Positions 23,725 through 33,049 of a stretch of 64,000 nucleotides of DNA are shown one piece after another; positions within the stretch are counted from its first letter, which is position 1; every line of letters starts with the position of its first letter. Under the pieces are notes generated by a model. The model was not told where the DNA came from. It made no database searches and saw only the letters and a list, made by a program, of their open reading frames with translations. The stretch lies in contig JAQFVV010006505.1 of NCBI GenBank assembly GCA_028023455.1, forward strand, positions 932,001 to 996,000. Direction: 5' to 3'. The DNA is from Epiperipatus broadwayi. Taxonomy: Eukaryota; Onychophora; Udeonychophora; Euonychophora; Peripatidae. Made by a program: the position numbers and the translations under genes.

Positions 23725-24060
23725 ATATATTGTAACCGGACCCGCGTACAACCGTTTTATTACGTTAGTTGTAACAATTTTCTGATGAGCATGCTGTAGG
23801 AAGGAACAATCAATTGACATTCCTAATGCAGATGTTAATGGTGCCTACAACAATATTTCCTGCTCATCAGAGGATGTAGTACCATAGAGACTGTGAACAT
23901 CTAAACATTTATATGTTTGGTTTTCCAAACAGCGCCATTAGAGTTCCGTCTTACTACAACCTGACTTGCCAGGGTCTAGTTATGTCAGACGTAGCTCAGT
24001 AAGCATGAGATTCTCATGAACCAGTGCTATAATTGGTGAGCGATGCAATAAAATAAAACA
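23725..24060. other. Unassigned repeat-like segment, locally G+C richer
   Basis: Contains a partial inverted repeat (TTCTGATGAGCA near 23780 and TGCTCATCAGA near 23862) and an AGCTCAGTAAGCATGAGATT string near 23996 that recalls a tRNA D-arm and anticodon arm but lacks a B box. I cannot place it in any family of this window. Confidence 0.3.
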
Positions 24061-24243
24061 AAATTGGATAACTGGATAACCAATTTAATTTTTAGTAACA
24101 AAAAAATTTTATTAAATAACAATTAACTTGCAATTTCTAACGAAATTCATTTCTATCCACATGATAACTCATTTTTATTTTACTTATAAAAGAGTTAGAA
24201 GCAGTTCTTTTTTTTTTATCAATAGTTCATTTACAAATTCAAT

Positions 24244-24640
24244 TATGAGAAAAAGCTTGGAAATAGTCAATTCAACAATAATTCATTTTGAATCCATTTA
24301 TGAGAAGAAGCTTGGAAATATTCTAATTCAACAATAATTCATTTTGAATCCATTTATGAGAAGAAGCTTGGGAATATTCTAATTCAACAATAGTTCATTT
24401 TGAATCCATTTATGAGAAGAAGCTTGGGAATATTCTAATTCAACAATAGTTCATTTTGAATTCATTTATGAGAAAAAGCTTGGAAATATTCCAATCCAAC
24501 AATAGTTCATTTTGAATTTATTCATGAGAAGAAACTTGGAAACATCCTAATTCAACAATAGTTCATTTTTGTATTCCTTTATGAGAAGAAGCCTGGTAGC
24601 AGTTAAGTATTTATGATTTATAGAGCATTTCATCATTTTA
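24244..24640 (+). repeat. 56-bp minisatellite, about seven units
   Basis: TATGAGAA-GAAGCTTGG-type starts recur at 24244, 24299, 24355, 24411, 24467, 24523 and 24580, each unit ending with CAACAATAGTTCATTTTGAA. Middle units are almost identical; outer units diverge. Confidence 0.93.
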
Positions 24641-25080
24641 TGAATTATTACCGATTGGTAGACATTTGAACTCAACAATTCTTAGTTTGTAGAGCATTTA
24701 TCATTTGATAATTGAGGCATTTATAATTTAGCCAAATATAGAAGTATATTCTTACACATAAACTCTGTTACATTATAAGAAGCTTAGAAGCAGTCAAGTA
24801 TTTATGATTTATAGAGCATTTCATCATTTTATGAATTATTACCGATTGGTAGACATTTGGACTCAACAATTCTTGGTTTGTAGAGCATTTATCATTTGAT
24901 AATTGAGGCATTTATAATTTAGCCAAATATAAAAGTATATTCTTACACATAAACTCTGTTTGGCTTGTGGAGCATTTATCATTTAGTAATTGAAGCATTT
25001 CTAATTTAATCAAATATGACAGTATATTCATACACATAAGTTCTGTTACATTACTCAGATAGAAGTAGTATGCAATTAAA
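24585..25080 (+). repeat. ~187-bp direct repeat, two full units and a partial third
   Basis: The unit from AGCAGTTAAGTATTTATGAT to CATAAACTCTGTTACATTA repeats from about 24776; a third partial unit starts near 24964. Its first bases overlap the last 56-bp unit. Confidence 0.9.
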
Positions 25081-25095
25081 GCATTTTTTAATCCA

Positions 25096-25490
25096 TATAG
25101 TAAATACGTTCAAATATTTTTATAAATAAATTTGCGTATCATTATTTCATAATTTCATTTTATAACGTATGATAAACATGTTCTAATATTTTACAAAATA
25201 AATTCTACGTAATTATTTCATAACTTCACTTTATAACATATGATAAAGACGTTTTAATATTTTATAAAACAAATTCTATGTAGTTATTTCATAACTTCAT
25301 TTCATAACGTATGATAAAGATGTTTTAATATTTTATAAAACAAATTCTATGTAGTTATTTCATAACTTCATTTTATAACGTATGATAAAGATGTTTTAAT
25401 ATTTTATAAAACAAATTCTAAGTAGTTATTTCATAACTTCACTTTATAATGTATGATAAAGGTGTCTTAATATTTTATAACATAATTACC
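25096..25490 (+). repeat. 71-bp minisatellite, five to six units
   Basis: GTATGATAAA-type landmarks recur at 25167, 25238, 25309, 25380 and 25451, exactly 71 bases apart, joined by TTATTTCATAACTTCATTTT. Confidence 0.93.
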
Positions 25491-25499
25491 TTCCAGTTT

Positions 25500-26579
25500 T
25501 GCAGTCTAGTTTATTCTAAAGAAGGCAGGTTATTTCATCTATGGAAAGTCATGGCACAGTGTGGAGAGAGTGAACCCGCTAAATTACCCCATTATTATCA
25601 TAATTCCTCTAGCAAAGGTTTCTTTTTCCATTTTTGCGTTCTGTTAAAACTATATTTTAATCTCTCAAAAGAATTAAGTAATACACTTTTTTTTTAAAAA
25701 AAATTAATATGTTCTGCTTCTCTGTGTAAGACGAGAGAAGAAAAAAAAGTTCTTTTCTTCCGACAACGTGCCTAATTTGAATACTGCCTCAGTTTAATTC
25801 AAGTATCTTTTTTCTTTCTTTTTAATGATTGGATAATTAATTTCTTTCTTTTTTATTGAGACAGATAAAAAAAAAAAAAAATAAAACGATATAACATTTT
25901 ATTCAATTCCATCAATCACAAAATTAAAAATATGATTTTTCTTTAACAAATCACAGCTTTATTGCGTTCCCAATTAGATTGAATATCACACTAGACATTT
26001 TTGAATGGGGGGTATCTTTTGAATATTTATGTGAGAAACAGCATATCTGTTTCAATATATATATATATATATATATATTGTGTGGGTTAAAATAAATTGA
26101 AGAGAGAGAAAAGACATAGAGTATAATAAAAACAAAAGGGAAAACTGTGTTGTGTTTTTGTAAAAATAAGAAAACAAACCTTTATCGTGAAGCCATTTGC
26201 AGTACATAAAACGAAATCATAGCATTCCTGCAGTAATTAAAGATGGCAACCCAAGAAAAAAAGGATGGCTTTGTGGACTAAATTACATTAAATTTGGGCT
26301 AAATTAACAAGTGTCAACAAGAGTTGTGCAGGAGATTAAAAAAATCAGGACTATAAAAAGAAAAACACATTGTGTGTCAAGGTTCTTAGATATTTGTTCT
26401 TGAAATAAAGCAGTTCAAAACAAATATTAAGCATTGAAGAAATTATGAAGAGCATGTTAAATCATACTAAGATATGCGAAGGGAAGAAGTTTGTTTGCTG
26501 ATGTTGCTTTTTGCTTGATGTTGTGAACTACCATGAGTGAAGCCATCTCCTACTGATTGCAGATTTTTTTAAAATTTGT
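25500..26579. other. A+T-rich DNA, nothing recognised
   Basis: Includes a short (AT)n tract at about 26058-26079. No supported gene. Confidence 0.55.
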
Positions 26580-26780
26580 CTGCTATTTTTGGTATGTCTA
26601 GGTACACTACAGGACCAATAACTGTTTTTTTCTGGTTCTTTTTGTTGTCCATTTAAGATTTACTTAGTACCAGCTGATGGATAACTGTTTTTCATCAGAG
26701 TTTGTTCTATATAGATCTTTTCTCTTTTCAAATTGCTGGTTTGTGAATAAACTTCTTTTGCTCTGTTCCATAGTAATAGT

Positions 26781-27019
26781 CATCATCATCATCAACCATT
26801 ATCAATCCACTGCAGGATGAAGGTCTCTCAAGTTCAATCCATATTTTCCTATCTTTAGCTTCTCTTCTCCACATCACCCCTGCACACTTTCTTATTTCTT
26901 CCATCCATCTCATGCATGGTCTCTTTCTGGGTCTTTTACAATCTCTTGGAATCCAGTTTAAAATTTCAATTGTCCATCTATTATCATCTCTTCTAGCAAT
27001 ATGTCCATCTCAACTCCAG
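26781..27019 (-). pseudogene. LINE ORF C-terminus and 3' tail (RTE/CFDP2-like)
   Basis: Minus-strand coding end of the LINE reverse transcriptase protein: GHIARRDDN, RWMEEIRKCAGVMWRREAKD and the final residues followed by the (TGATGA)n tail. The C-terminal block is shared with six other copies in the window. A one-base deletion shifts the last codons. Confidence 0.8.
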
Positions 27020-28696
27020 ATTTGAATGACATTAACAGGAAAATAACTGATACACTTTTAAAAACTGCAACTAAGATAGCTGTTAGAAAAAAGCAGCAAT
27101 TGACCAATAAAATTTCTACTGAGACTAGAGAATTTATGAAGAAAAGAAGGAATATGAGGATATACAGCAGTGATGCACTAAAAAAGATTGAATATCTCGA
27201 ATTTTGTAAAATGGTGCAGAAAAGAATTAAAAATGATGCAAGAAAGTATAATTGTGAACTAGCAAGGAAAGCTGCAGAAGAGAAAAAAAGTCTAAAAAGT
27301 GTAAAACAACATTTTGGTATTGGTAAGAAATTTATACCTGCAATAAGAAAAAAAATGGCATTATTACTAAAAAGAGAGATGACATCATGAAATGTGTAGA
27401 AGACTTTTATCAAGAATTATATAGTAATAAAGAACAAGTGCCTCCTATACCTATTATATCTTCCGAATTGCCCAGAATTTTGAATGAGGAAGTGAGACAT
27501 GCAATTAAATTTATGAAGAAAGAAAAAGCTCCAGGTAATGATGGAATTATAATAGATATATTAAAAGAAGCAGGTGAAGAAATAGAATTTATTTTAGCAA
27601 AGTTATATACCAAATGTCTAAATGATAAAGATATACTAGATGATTGGAAGAATGCAGTAATAATATTGATATTTAAAAAAGGTGATAAAGAAGATATTAG
27701 AAATTACAGACCTATCAGCCTTTTATCAGTTATACAAATTTTTTACTAAGATAATTACAACTCATCTACAGAAAACCCTGGATTTCCACCAACCAAGAGA
27801 ATAAGCTGGATTTAAAAGTGGTTTTAGTACAATATATCATATCCAGGTATTGAGAGAAGTTATAGAAAGGACAAATGAATATGAGTTGCCATTATGCTTA
27901 GGATTTGTAGATTATGAAAAGGCATTTGATTCTATAAACATTTCTTCAGTGATTAAAGCATTGGATCATCAAGGTATAGATCCAGGATATTGTCATATTT
28001 TGAAGAATATTTATAAAAATGCAACAGCAACAATTAGATTACATAATGATAATAGGAAAATCAACATTGAAAAGGGTATAAGACAGGGTGACTCTATATC
28101 TCCAAAACTTTTTACAGCAGCGCTGCAAAAAATATTTTGTGAATTAAAATGGGAAGGTAAAGGAGTGAAAGTAAATGGAGATTATTTAAGTCATTTAGAT
28201 TTTGCACATGATGTAGTTGTTTTTGCAAATAATGTTTTAGAGTTACAGGAAATGTTGCAGGAGTTATCAGATGAAAGTAGGACTAAAGATAAATGTTAAA
28301 AAGACTAAAGTAATGTTTAATAGATTTTCTCAAAATATGAAAATAAAGATTGATTACGATGAGTTACAAATACCTTGATCAGATTATTAATACAGATGGA
28401 AACATAATGGATGAAATTAATCATAGTATTAAACTTGGTTGGAGTGCTTTTGGTAGAAATAACTTGATACTAAAAGGGAATATGCCTTCGTATTTGAAAA
28501 GGAAAGTTTTTAATAAATGTGTTTTGCCAGTTCTTACTTATGGATCTGAGACTTGGACACTTAATAGAAGAGCAATACAGAGACTTCAGACCACTCAAAG
28601 AAGTATGGAGAGATGCATGTTAGGAGTAACAAGAAGAGATCGAAAATGCAATGTATGGGTAAGAGAACAAACAGGTGTTACTGACCTCATTGAAAA
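27020..28696 (+). pseudogene. LINE reverse transcriptase, 5'-truncated
   Basis: Linker region rich in lysine (27020-27390), then [10 protein letters not shown] and [11 protein letters not shown] (fingers), a frameshift and TAA near 27749, VDYEKAFDSI (motif A aspartate), GIRQGDSISPKLF, the active-site motif C reading FAHD at 28201-28212 instead of FADD, and after another shift YGSETWTLNRRAIQRLQ and WVREQTGVTDLIEK. The histidine replaces the first catalytic aspartate, so this copy would be inactive even without its frame breaks. The endonuclease domain is missing: the copy is truncated at 27020. Confidence 0.88.
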
Positions 28697-28854
28697 ATAG
28701 TAATAGTATAACTCTATATTTTGTGTTTCTGGTGTGATTAGATGTATAGGTTAAGTATTTTTCTGTATGTGTGGGTTTGCAGTAAACTGTAATTTTTGAT
28801 TTTGTCACAAGAATATCTGAGAACACCAATTTTGGTTTTTGTTCTGATTCTATA

Positions 28855-29132
28855 GTGAATTTAATTGGAGATATGTTGTCAAAGTGTTTTCAGAAAATTT
28901 GCAGTAGTGCTTCACTTTGTGGGAATACAACAAATGTACGAAGCCAAACTTTAGGTGGATATGGAGTAGTTTTAATGACTGTGGTTTCAATTGGGAAAAT
29001 ACAAAAATATTGGATAGAGGAAAAAAGATACAAAAAAGAAAATTTAAAGAAGCTGCTCACATGACAATGGCAAACAATCCCATAAGACAACCTATTGTGA
29101 CTACAAATAATGGGTGCTTGTATTATAGATAA
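28855..29132 (+). pseudogene. Penelope-like element, endonuclease-end fragment
   Basis: Plus-strand translation contains GFNWENTKILDRGKKIQKRK and FKEAAHMTMANNPIRQP, matching the endonuclease tail at 19490-19560 and the N-W-x-x-T-K-x-x-D-R pattern of Penelope GIY-YIG C-termini. Upstream IGDMLSKCFQKI resembles the linker after the reverse transcriptase. It lies in the opposite orientation to the reverse transcriptase fragment ending at 28829, which suggests an inversion within one Penelope insertion. Confidence 0.58.
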
Positions 29133-30245
29133 AGATCCTGTTGGATGGTGCCATTTTTACGCTAAAACTATAAAATATGAACATTCACGGGCCGTTGATT
29201 TTAATAATTTTTCTGTGCTTTTTTGTAATGCGAAAATAAAAACAAAACAAAATCATCTTTTATAAATATTATTTTTTATTAACATATACAATTTAAATGA
29301 TAATAATAAATGTAAAATAAAATCAACAAATTAAAATTTGATTCGTGTTTTTCTATCGGATATTTTTTTAATTGTGTTACGGCTTTTTTTTATACATTTT
29401 CTATCGGATATTTTTTTACTTGTGTTACAGCTTTTTTTGTTGTTGTTTAACTAAAAAATAATAATCGTAGTAAAAGTAAAAGTTGTTACGGTTAGATTTA
29501 GGGTTAGTATTAGGGTTAGTGTTCTGTTTGTTTGTAATGCTAAAATAAAAAAATTCAAAATCGTAAGCGTACTCGGACAGAAGAAAGAAACTCAAACTTT
29601 TTTAAACAACAACAAACACATACAAATGTCTTCTTTACTTATTAAACATGTTTATAATATTTGCTTTTTATTAAATTTACAAAAAAACCTGTATATTTGG
29701 ACTTTTCTTACTGGATATTTTTTCGTACCACTCTTTTTTAGTTCAAAAATATACAGATGGTAGAATCTTCTTTGTCTCGTGGAATGTTACTAACAGTACG
29801 TTACTTGACACATTACCTAATTGCAACTTGATAAAAACATAGATATTTAACATTTACCCAAATAAAAGTTCAATACAGTATGTTGTAAAAAGTCTTATAA
29901 TTATTGTTTTAAAAAATCTGAACATTTCAATAGTTTAAAATAAAAAAAAATCCAATGAAAACAACATTTCAATACAATTCAAATACAAACTCTCTCATCA
30001 AGCCGTAATTATTTTATAAACTGTGTGAATTCGGAAAATATAATTGCTACTTAGCGACATACATGCTGTACTGCAACTCGACATAGCGGCCTGCATTCTG
30101 TAGCACAACAAAAAAGTTGTATTATAGAAAACATAAGTTCGAACATGTCAGCCGCGGAAACAGCATTTATATGTGTTTTATCATGAAAACCGCGCCATAG
30201 AACAGCGTCTTTAGCTATAAGATGAGTACCAAATAATGTATGGAA
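29133..30245. other. A+T-rich DNA with a 47-bp tandem duplication
   Basis: TTTCTATCGGATATTTTTTT recurs at about 29351 and 29398, each followed by TTGTGTTAC. TTAGGGTTAG strings occur near 29497-29517, too few to call telomeric. The G+C-richer 30051-30246 just before the next repeat encodes a minus-strand ORF that I do not recognise. Confidence 0.45.
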
Positions 30246-30246
30246 A

Positions 30247-30660
30247 TGGAAACCACTAATCAACTTTGCTCTCAGAAAAAAGTGGAGAAATCAGGAATAA
30301 CCTCATAGATAAGTATATGAAATATCTACTGACTTTTGCCTTTGGCAGGATGGCTCAGTTGGTTAGAGTGTTACCTTAAAATTCAGTACTCAAAAAATCT
30401 AAGGGTCCAGGTTCAATTTCCATGCTATGACTATCATTGGTCGGGCCAGCAACAGCTGAAGAAGAGGGAAGAATAAATACCTCTTGAAACATTTTGCATA
30501 TACTAACCTGTGTGTTATACCTAGCAGTTGAATGTATTTGGAATATTTAAATAAAATTAAATTTTTCTAAGACATTCAATACTTATATTATATGATGTGA
30601 ATAGTTCAAACAATAAATACAACTAAAACACCATCATCATGAGCCTTCAGGAAAACATTG
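30247..30660 (+). repeat. Penelope 3'-region repeat, copy 5 (with coding leader)
   Basis: Begins in the endonuclease ORF end (GAAACCACTAATCAACTTTG), passes the stop, then the tRNA-like module: A box TGGCTCAGTTGG at 30351-30362 and a decayed B box GGTTCAATTTCC near 30410. Body with GCTGAAGAAGAGGG and CTTGAAACATT; 3' tail ending near GAGCCTTCAGGAAAA. Confidence 0.78.
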
Positions 30661-31034
30661 ATGGCTATATTTTTGATTTCATATGTTTTATTTCTTTATA
30701 ATTAAATGTTTTGTTATGAGGAGTTTTTAATTTCTTTTTTATGAATTAATCAGAAGAATATTTTGTGTGGGCGTGCCTTTTATATTGATTCAATAAATGC
30801 ATAAAAAAATAAAAAATAGATCCAAGACATTTTACTGAGCACAAAATTATCGTAATAGATTTCTAACTATAAGATCTTTCCATTAACTCATTGTAAATCG
30901 AAAGATTTCATGAGTAATAAGAAATGTAGACTTAATCAATGAAGTATTGAATAGCTTCAGCTTCATGTATTTATATAGAAAGTAGGTTGAAGTAAAGAAG
31001 AGTTCCCCTCTTTTCTTCCAAAATGTAAGCGTGT

Positions 31035-31112
31035 GGTTAAGACCTGTAGAGGTCCCTACTATCGCATTTTTAAGCGCACATTCTTGAAGTTACAGCCTTA
31101 GTAAATATTACT
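31035..31112 (-). repeat. One arm of the 17.4-kb hairpin family
   Basis: GTAGAGGTCCCTACTATCGC and CAGCCTTAGTAAATATTAC match the right arm of 17381-17573. The second arm is absent. Confidence 0.65.
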
Positions 31113-32255
31113 TGAGCATAATTAAATAAAATCAAAAATTGGTGACCTCATTACATTAAGCTTTTGGTTTATTTTTTTTATTTGGATATTTTCTTTATTC
31201 AAACATAAAATATTGATCCATTTTACAAAAATATGATAATAAAAGCATGGTTGAGCATAAATGTTTTGTTCAAAACATATTTTGTTACCTCTATTTTTTA
31301 TTTGTGAGAATCAATGATAAAACCTTTAGCTCTTCAGTTTTCCTCTTAATACTCAAAAGAAAACTGTAGAAAATAATATATAAATAATTTTTAACAAGAA
31401 ACTTCTGGTTAAAAGATGGTTAAAACAAACATTAATTTGTCAGACATTTTCTAAAACAATGGTTATCTATACACAAATTGAGAGCATGAAAATGTTTTTC
31501 CATCTCAGTCTTAGGAGACCGATAACACCAGTAATATAACCACATTATTTGATATCAGCAAAAACCACAAGCCAGAGGGAAAGTTGACTTCTCAAGGCTG
31601 ACTAACACAATTAAAGATAATCAAAATGAAAATGATAAATAAACTGTTTTAAAACAAAGCAGTCTGTTTTTGTTTTTTTGACAAATAGAAACTACGTTTG
31701 TTTTTGCTTTGCGTTTTTTTTTTAAAAAAGATCAAATATTTAAAATTCGATGCAGATTTATTTTAATCTTTGAATATAATTTAAATTATTAGCTTGTTAT
31801 TGATGTTTTCCCAAATTGTTAACAAAACTTAACAAATCATTTAGCAGTTATCTAATAGCTGATAACATATATTTTATAAGGTTCACGCAGATGGAAAACT
31901 ACAACAAACATTTATCGATAAATAATTTTTATCGTAGAAAACATTTATCGATAATAAACTTTAATTTGTTGATAGCAGTAATAATTAGTTATCTTCCATT
32001 CTTATTTAAATGGTTCATTAAGAAAAAATGTTTTAAGATTTACAGAACTATATAAACTATTTTATTGATGAAAATAAAAAAAAAAAACATGAAAATAATT
32101 ATATTAAAAATATTATAATAATTATTGAGTTAAATTACAAATTTTAATATTAATATTATTTTAAAACAGACATCAATAAATCAATAATATATTATAGATT
32201 GTATTCCACATTTAATCTATACAAAAAATATAATATTTAGAAATATAGCTTTTAT
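31113..32255. other. A+T-rich DNA, nothing recognised
   Basis: Homopolymer-rich; the 79-codon ORF at 31816 has a skewed composition and no recognisable motif. Confidence 0.55.
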
Positions 32256-32354
32256 TTTAAATATAGCGGATTTGAACACAGATTTTCAGGCAACCTTCAA
32301 CTATCCACACTATCTCATACTACTCATACACATGACCACGCACATGTACAAAAG

Positions 32355-32415
32355 ATAAATAATCAATATACATATTTCGTGCTGAACTAGCACTCATCAG
32401 TTGGTCCAGATTATC
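32355..32415 (-). ncRNA. Type I hammerhead ribozyme, left arm
   Basis: On the minus strand: stem I strand ending GGACCAA, core CUGAUGA (complement of 32394-32400), stem II GUGCUAGUUCAGCAC (32379-32393) with five pairs, GAAA (32375-32378), a minimal stem III (AUA/UAU around UG), cleavage nucleotide A at 32367 and a stem I return strand beginning UUG. All invariant core bases are present. Stem I is interrupted more than in the right arm. Confidence 0.82.
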
Positions 32416-32835
32416 ATCTCCCACACACATATATGTAATCAGTGCTCAGTTTATATTAAGATAGAAAATCTTTATGCTTTAATGGACAGGCTTCAATCTA
32501 CTCCAACCTCCAACTAATGCCCAAATCCCATGCTGATGCCAATATTGTTGTTATTCTCAGGTTAACCTCAAGTCATTCTGACCCCTCATGTATAGAACAC
32601 TATCCATTTAAATACATAGAAGAGGGATGAGCATAATGCAGGCTTGAGGTCAACATGGGCATAGCAATAATATTGGCATGAGCATGGGATTTGAGCATTC
32701 TATCATCAGATTTTTAATGGTATGGATGGCTGAAGAGTTGGAGGTAGGAGTAGATTGAAGCCTGTCTATTAAAGTATAAAGATTTGTTATCTTAATGTAA
32801 ACTGAGCACTGATTATATATGTATGTGGGAGATGA

Positions 32836-32892
32836 TAATCTGAGCCAACTGATGAGTGCTGGTTCGGCACGAAATATGTATCTTGGTGATTA
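32836..32892 (+). ncRNA. Type I hammerhead ribozyme, right arm
   Basis: UAAUC-(UGA)-GCCAA at 32836-32848, CUGAUGA at 32849-32855, stem II GUGCUGGUUCGGCAC at 32856-32870 (six pairs, one G-U), GAAA at 32871-32874. Minimal stem III AUA/UAU with a UG loop follows, then AUC with cleavage expected after C at 32882. The return strand UUGGUGAUUA at 32883-32892 pairs back with GCCAA and UAAUC. The wobble change in stem II relative to the other arm preserves pairing. Very short stem III is typical of the minimal type I hammerheads of metazoan retroelements, which often cleave best as dimers. Confidence 0.88.
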
Positions 32893-33049
32893 TTTATCTT
32901 TTCTACATGTGTATGGTCATGTGTATGGTAGTATGAGATAGTGTGGATAGTTGAAGGCTGCTTGAAAGCCTGAGTTCAAATTCCTTATATTAACAATTAA
33001 GTTCCAGGTATAAAAATGCCTGTAATTCAAATCTTCTATTTTAATACAT

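Larger units (their letters stand above)
26770..28707. mobile_element. LINE insertion with 5' inversion (twin priming), 11-bp TSD
   Basis: Bracketed by ATAGTAATAGT at 26770-26780 and 28697-28707. Inside, the LINE 3' end lies on the minus strand (26781-27019, tail of CATCAT repeats at the left) and the more upstream reverse transcriptase part lies on the plus strand (27020-28696). The plus part ends at the VTDLIEK codons, and the minus part resumes at the WSW codons about 15 bases later in LINE coordinates, as judged from the colinear copies at 41122 and 59738. That arrangement is the signature of twin priming in target-primed reverse transcription. Confidence 0.87.
26580..28829 (-). pseudogene. 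Penelope-like reverse transcriptase C-terminus, split by a LINE
   Basis: The minus strand encodes, right to left, ILVTKSKITVYCKPTHTEK and YLTYTSNHTRNTK (28708-28829), the KPTHT block typical of Penelope reverse transcriptases. The frame is cut by the LINE at 26781-28696. It continues on its far side, in the same frame once one copy of the 11-bp target duplication is discounted, with NRAKEVYSQTSNL, EKIYIEQTLM and NSYPS (26663-26769), then a TAA at 26660-26662. This is the thumb/connection part downstream of the catalytic palm, which is not present here. The neighbouring plus-strand endonuclease fragment (28855-29132) is probably the other half of the same element, inverted. Confidence 0.8.
32262..33000. 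mobile_element. Palindromic element with a hammerhead ribozyme in each arm (best copy)
   Basis: Left arm (about 32262-32560) and right arm (about 32640-32991) are reverse complements joined by a short centre. The arms share TTGAAC/GTTCAA ends, the ribozyme, the CCATTAAAGTAT block and GGGATTTGAGC. Both sides have TTAA just outside the ATATAGCGG/CCTTATA termini, possibly a target duplication. No ORF. Partial copies lie at 13.3, 23.4, 46.0, 48.7, 52.4, 58.0, 59.3, 63.2 and 63.9 kb. Because of the symmetry a transcript of either strand contains one ribozyme in sense. Mobilisation by Penelope-like machinery is inferred from known hammerhead-bearing retroelements. Confidence 0.85.

Noticed and set aside
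23775-23875. CTGATGAGCA and TGCTCATCAG in inverted orientation
   Set aside because: There is no stem II plus GAAA in the right place; it is an inverted repeat, not a ribozyme.
24244-25490. CRISPR-like regular spacing
   Set aside because: The units are contiguous tandem repeats without unique spacers, in a eukaryotic context.
26728-26913. 61-codon minus ORF ending in a run of aspartates
   Set aside because: It is the LINE C-terminus read into its own CATCAT tail and the flanking Penelope sequence.
29490-29520. TTAGGG-like repeats suggesting interstitial telomere DNA
   Set aside because: Only about three imperfect units; chance or simple drift is enough.
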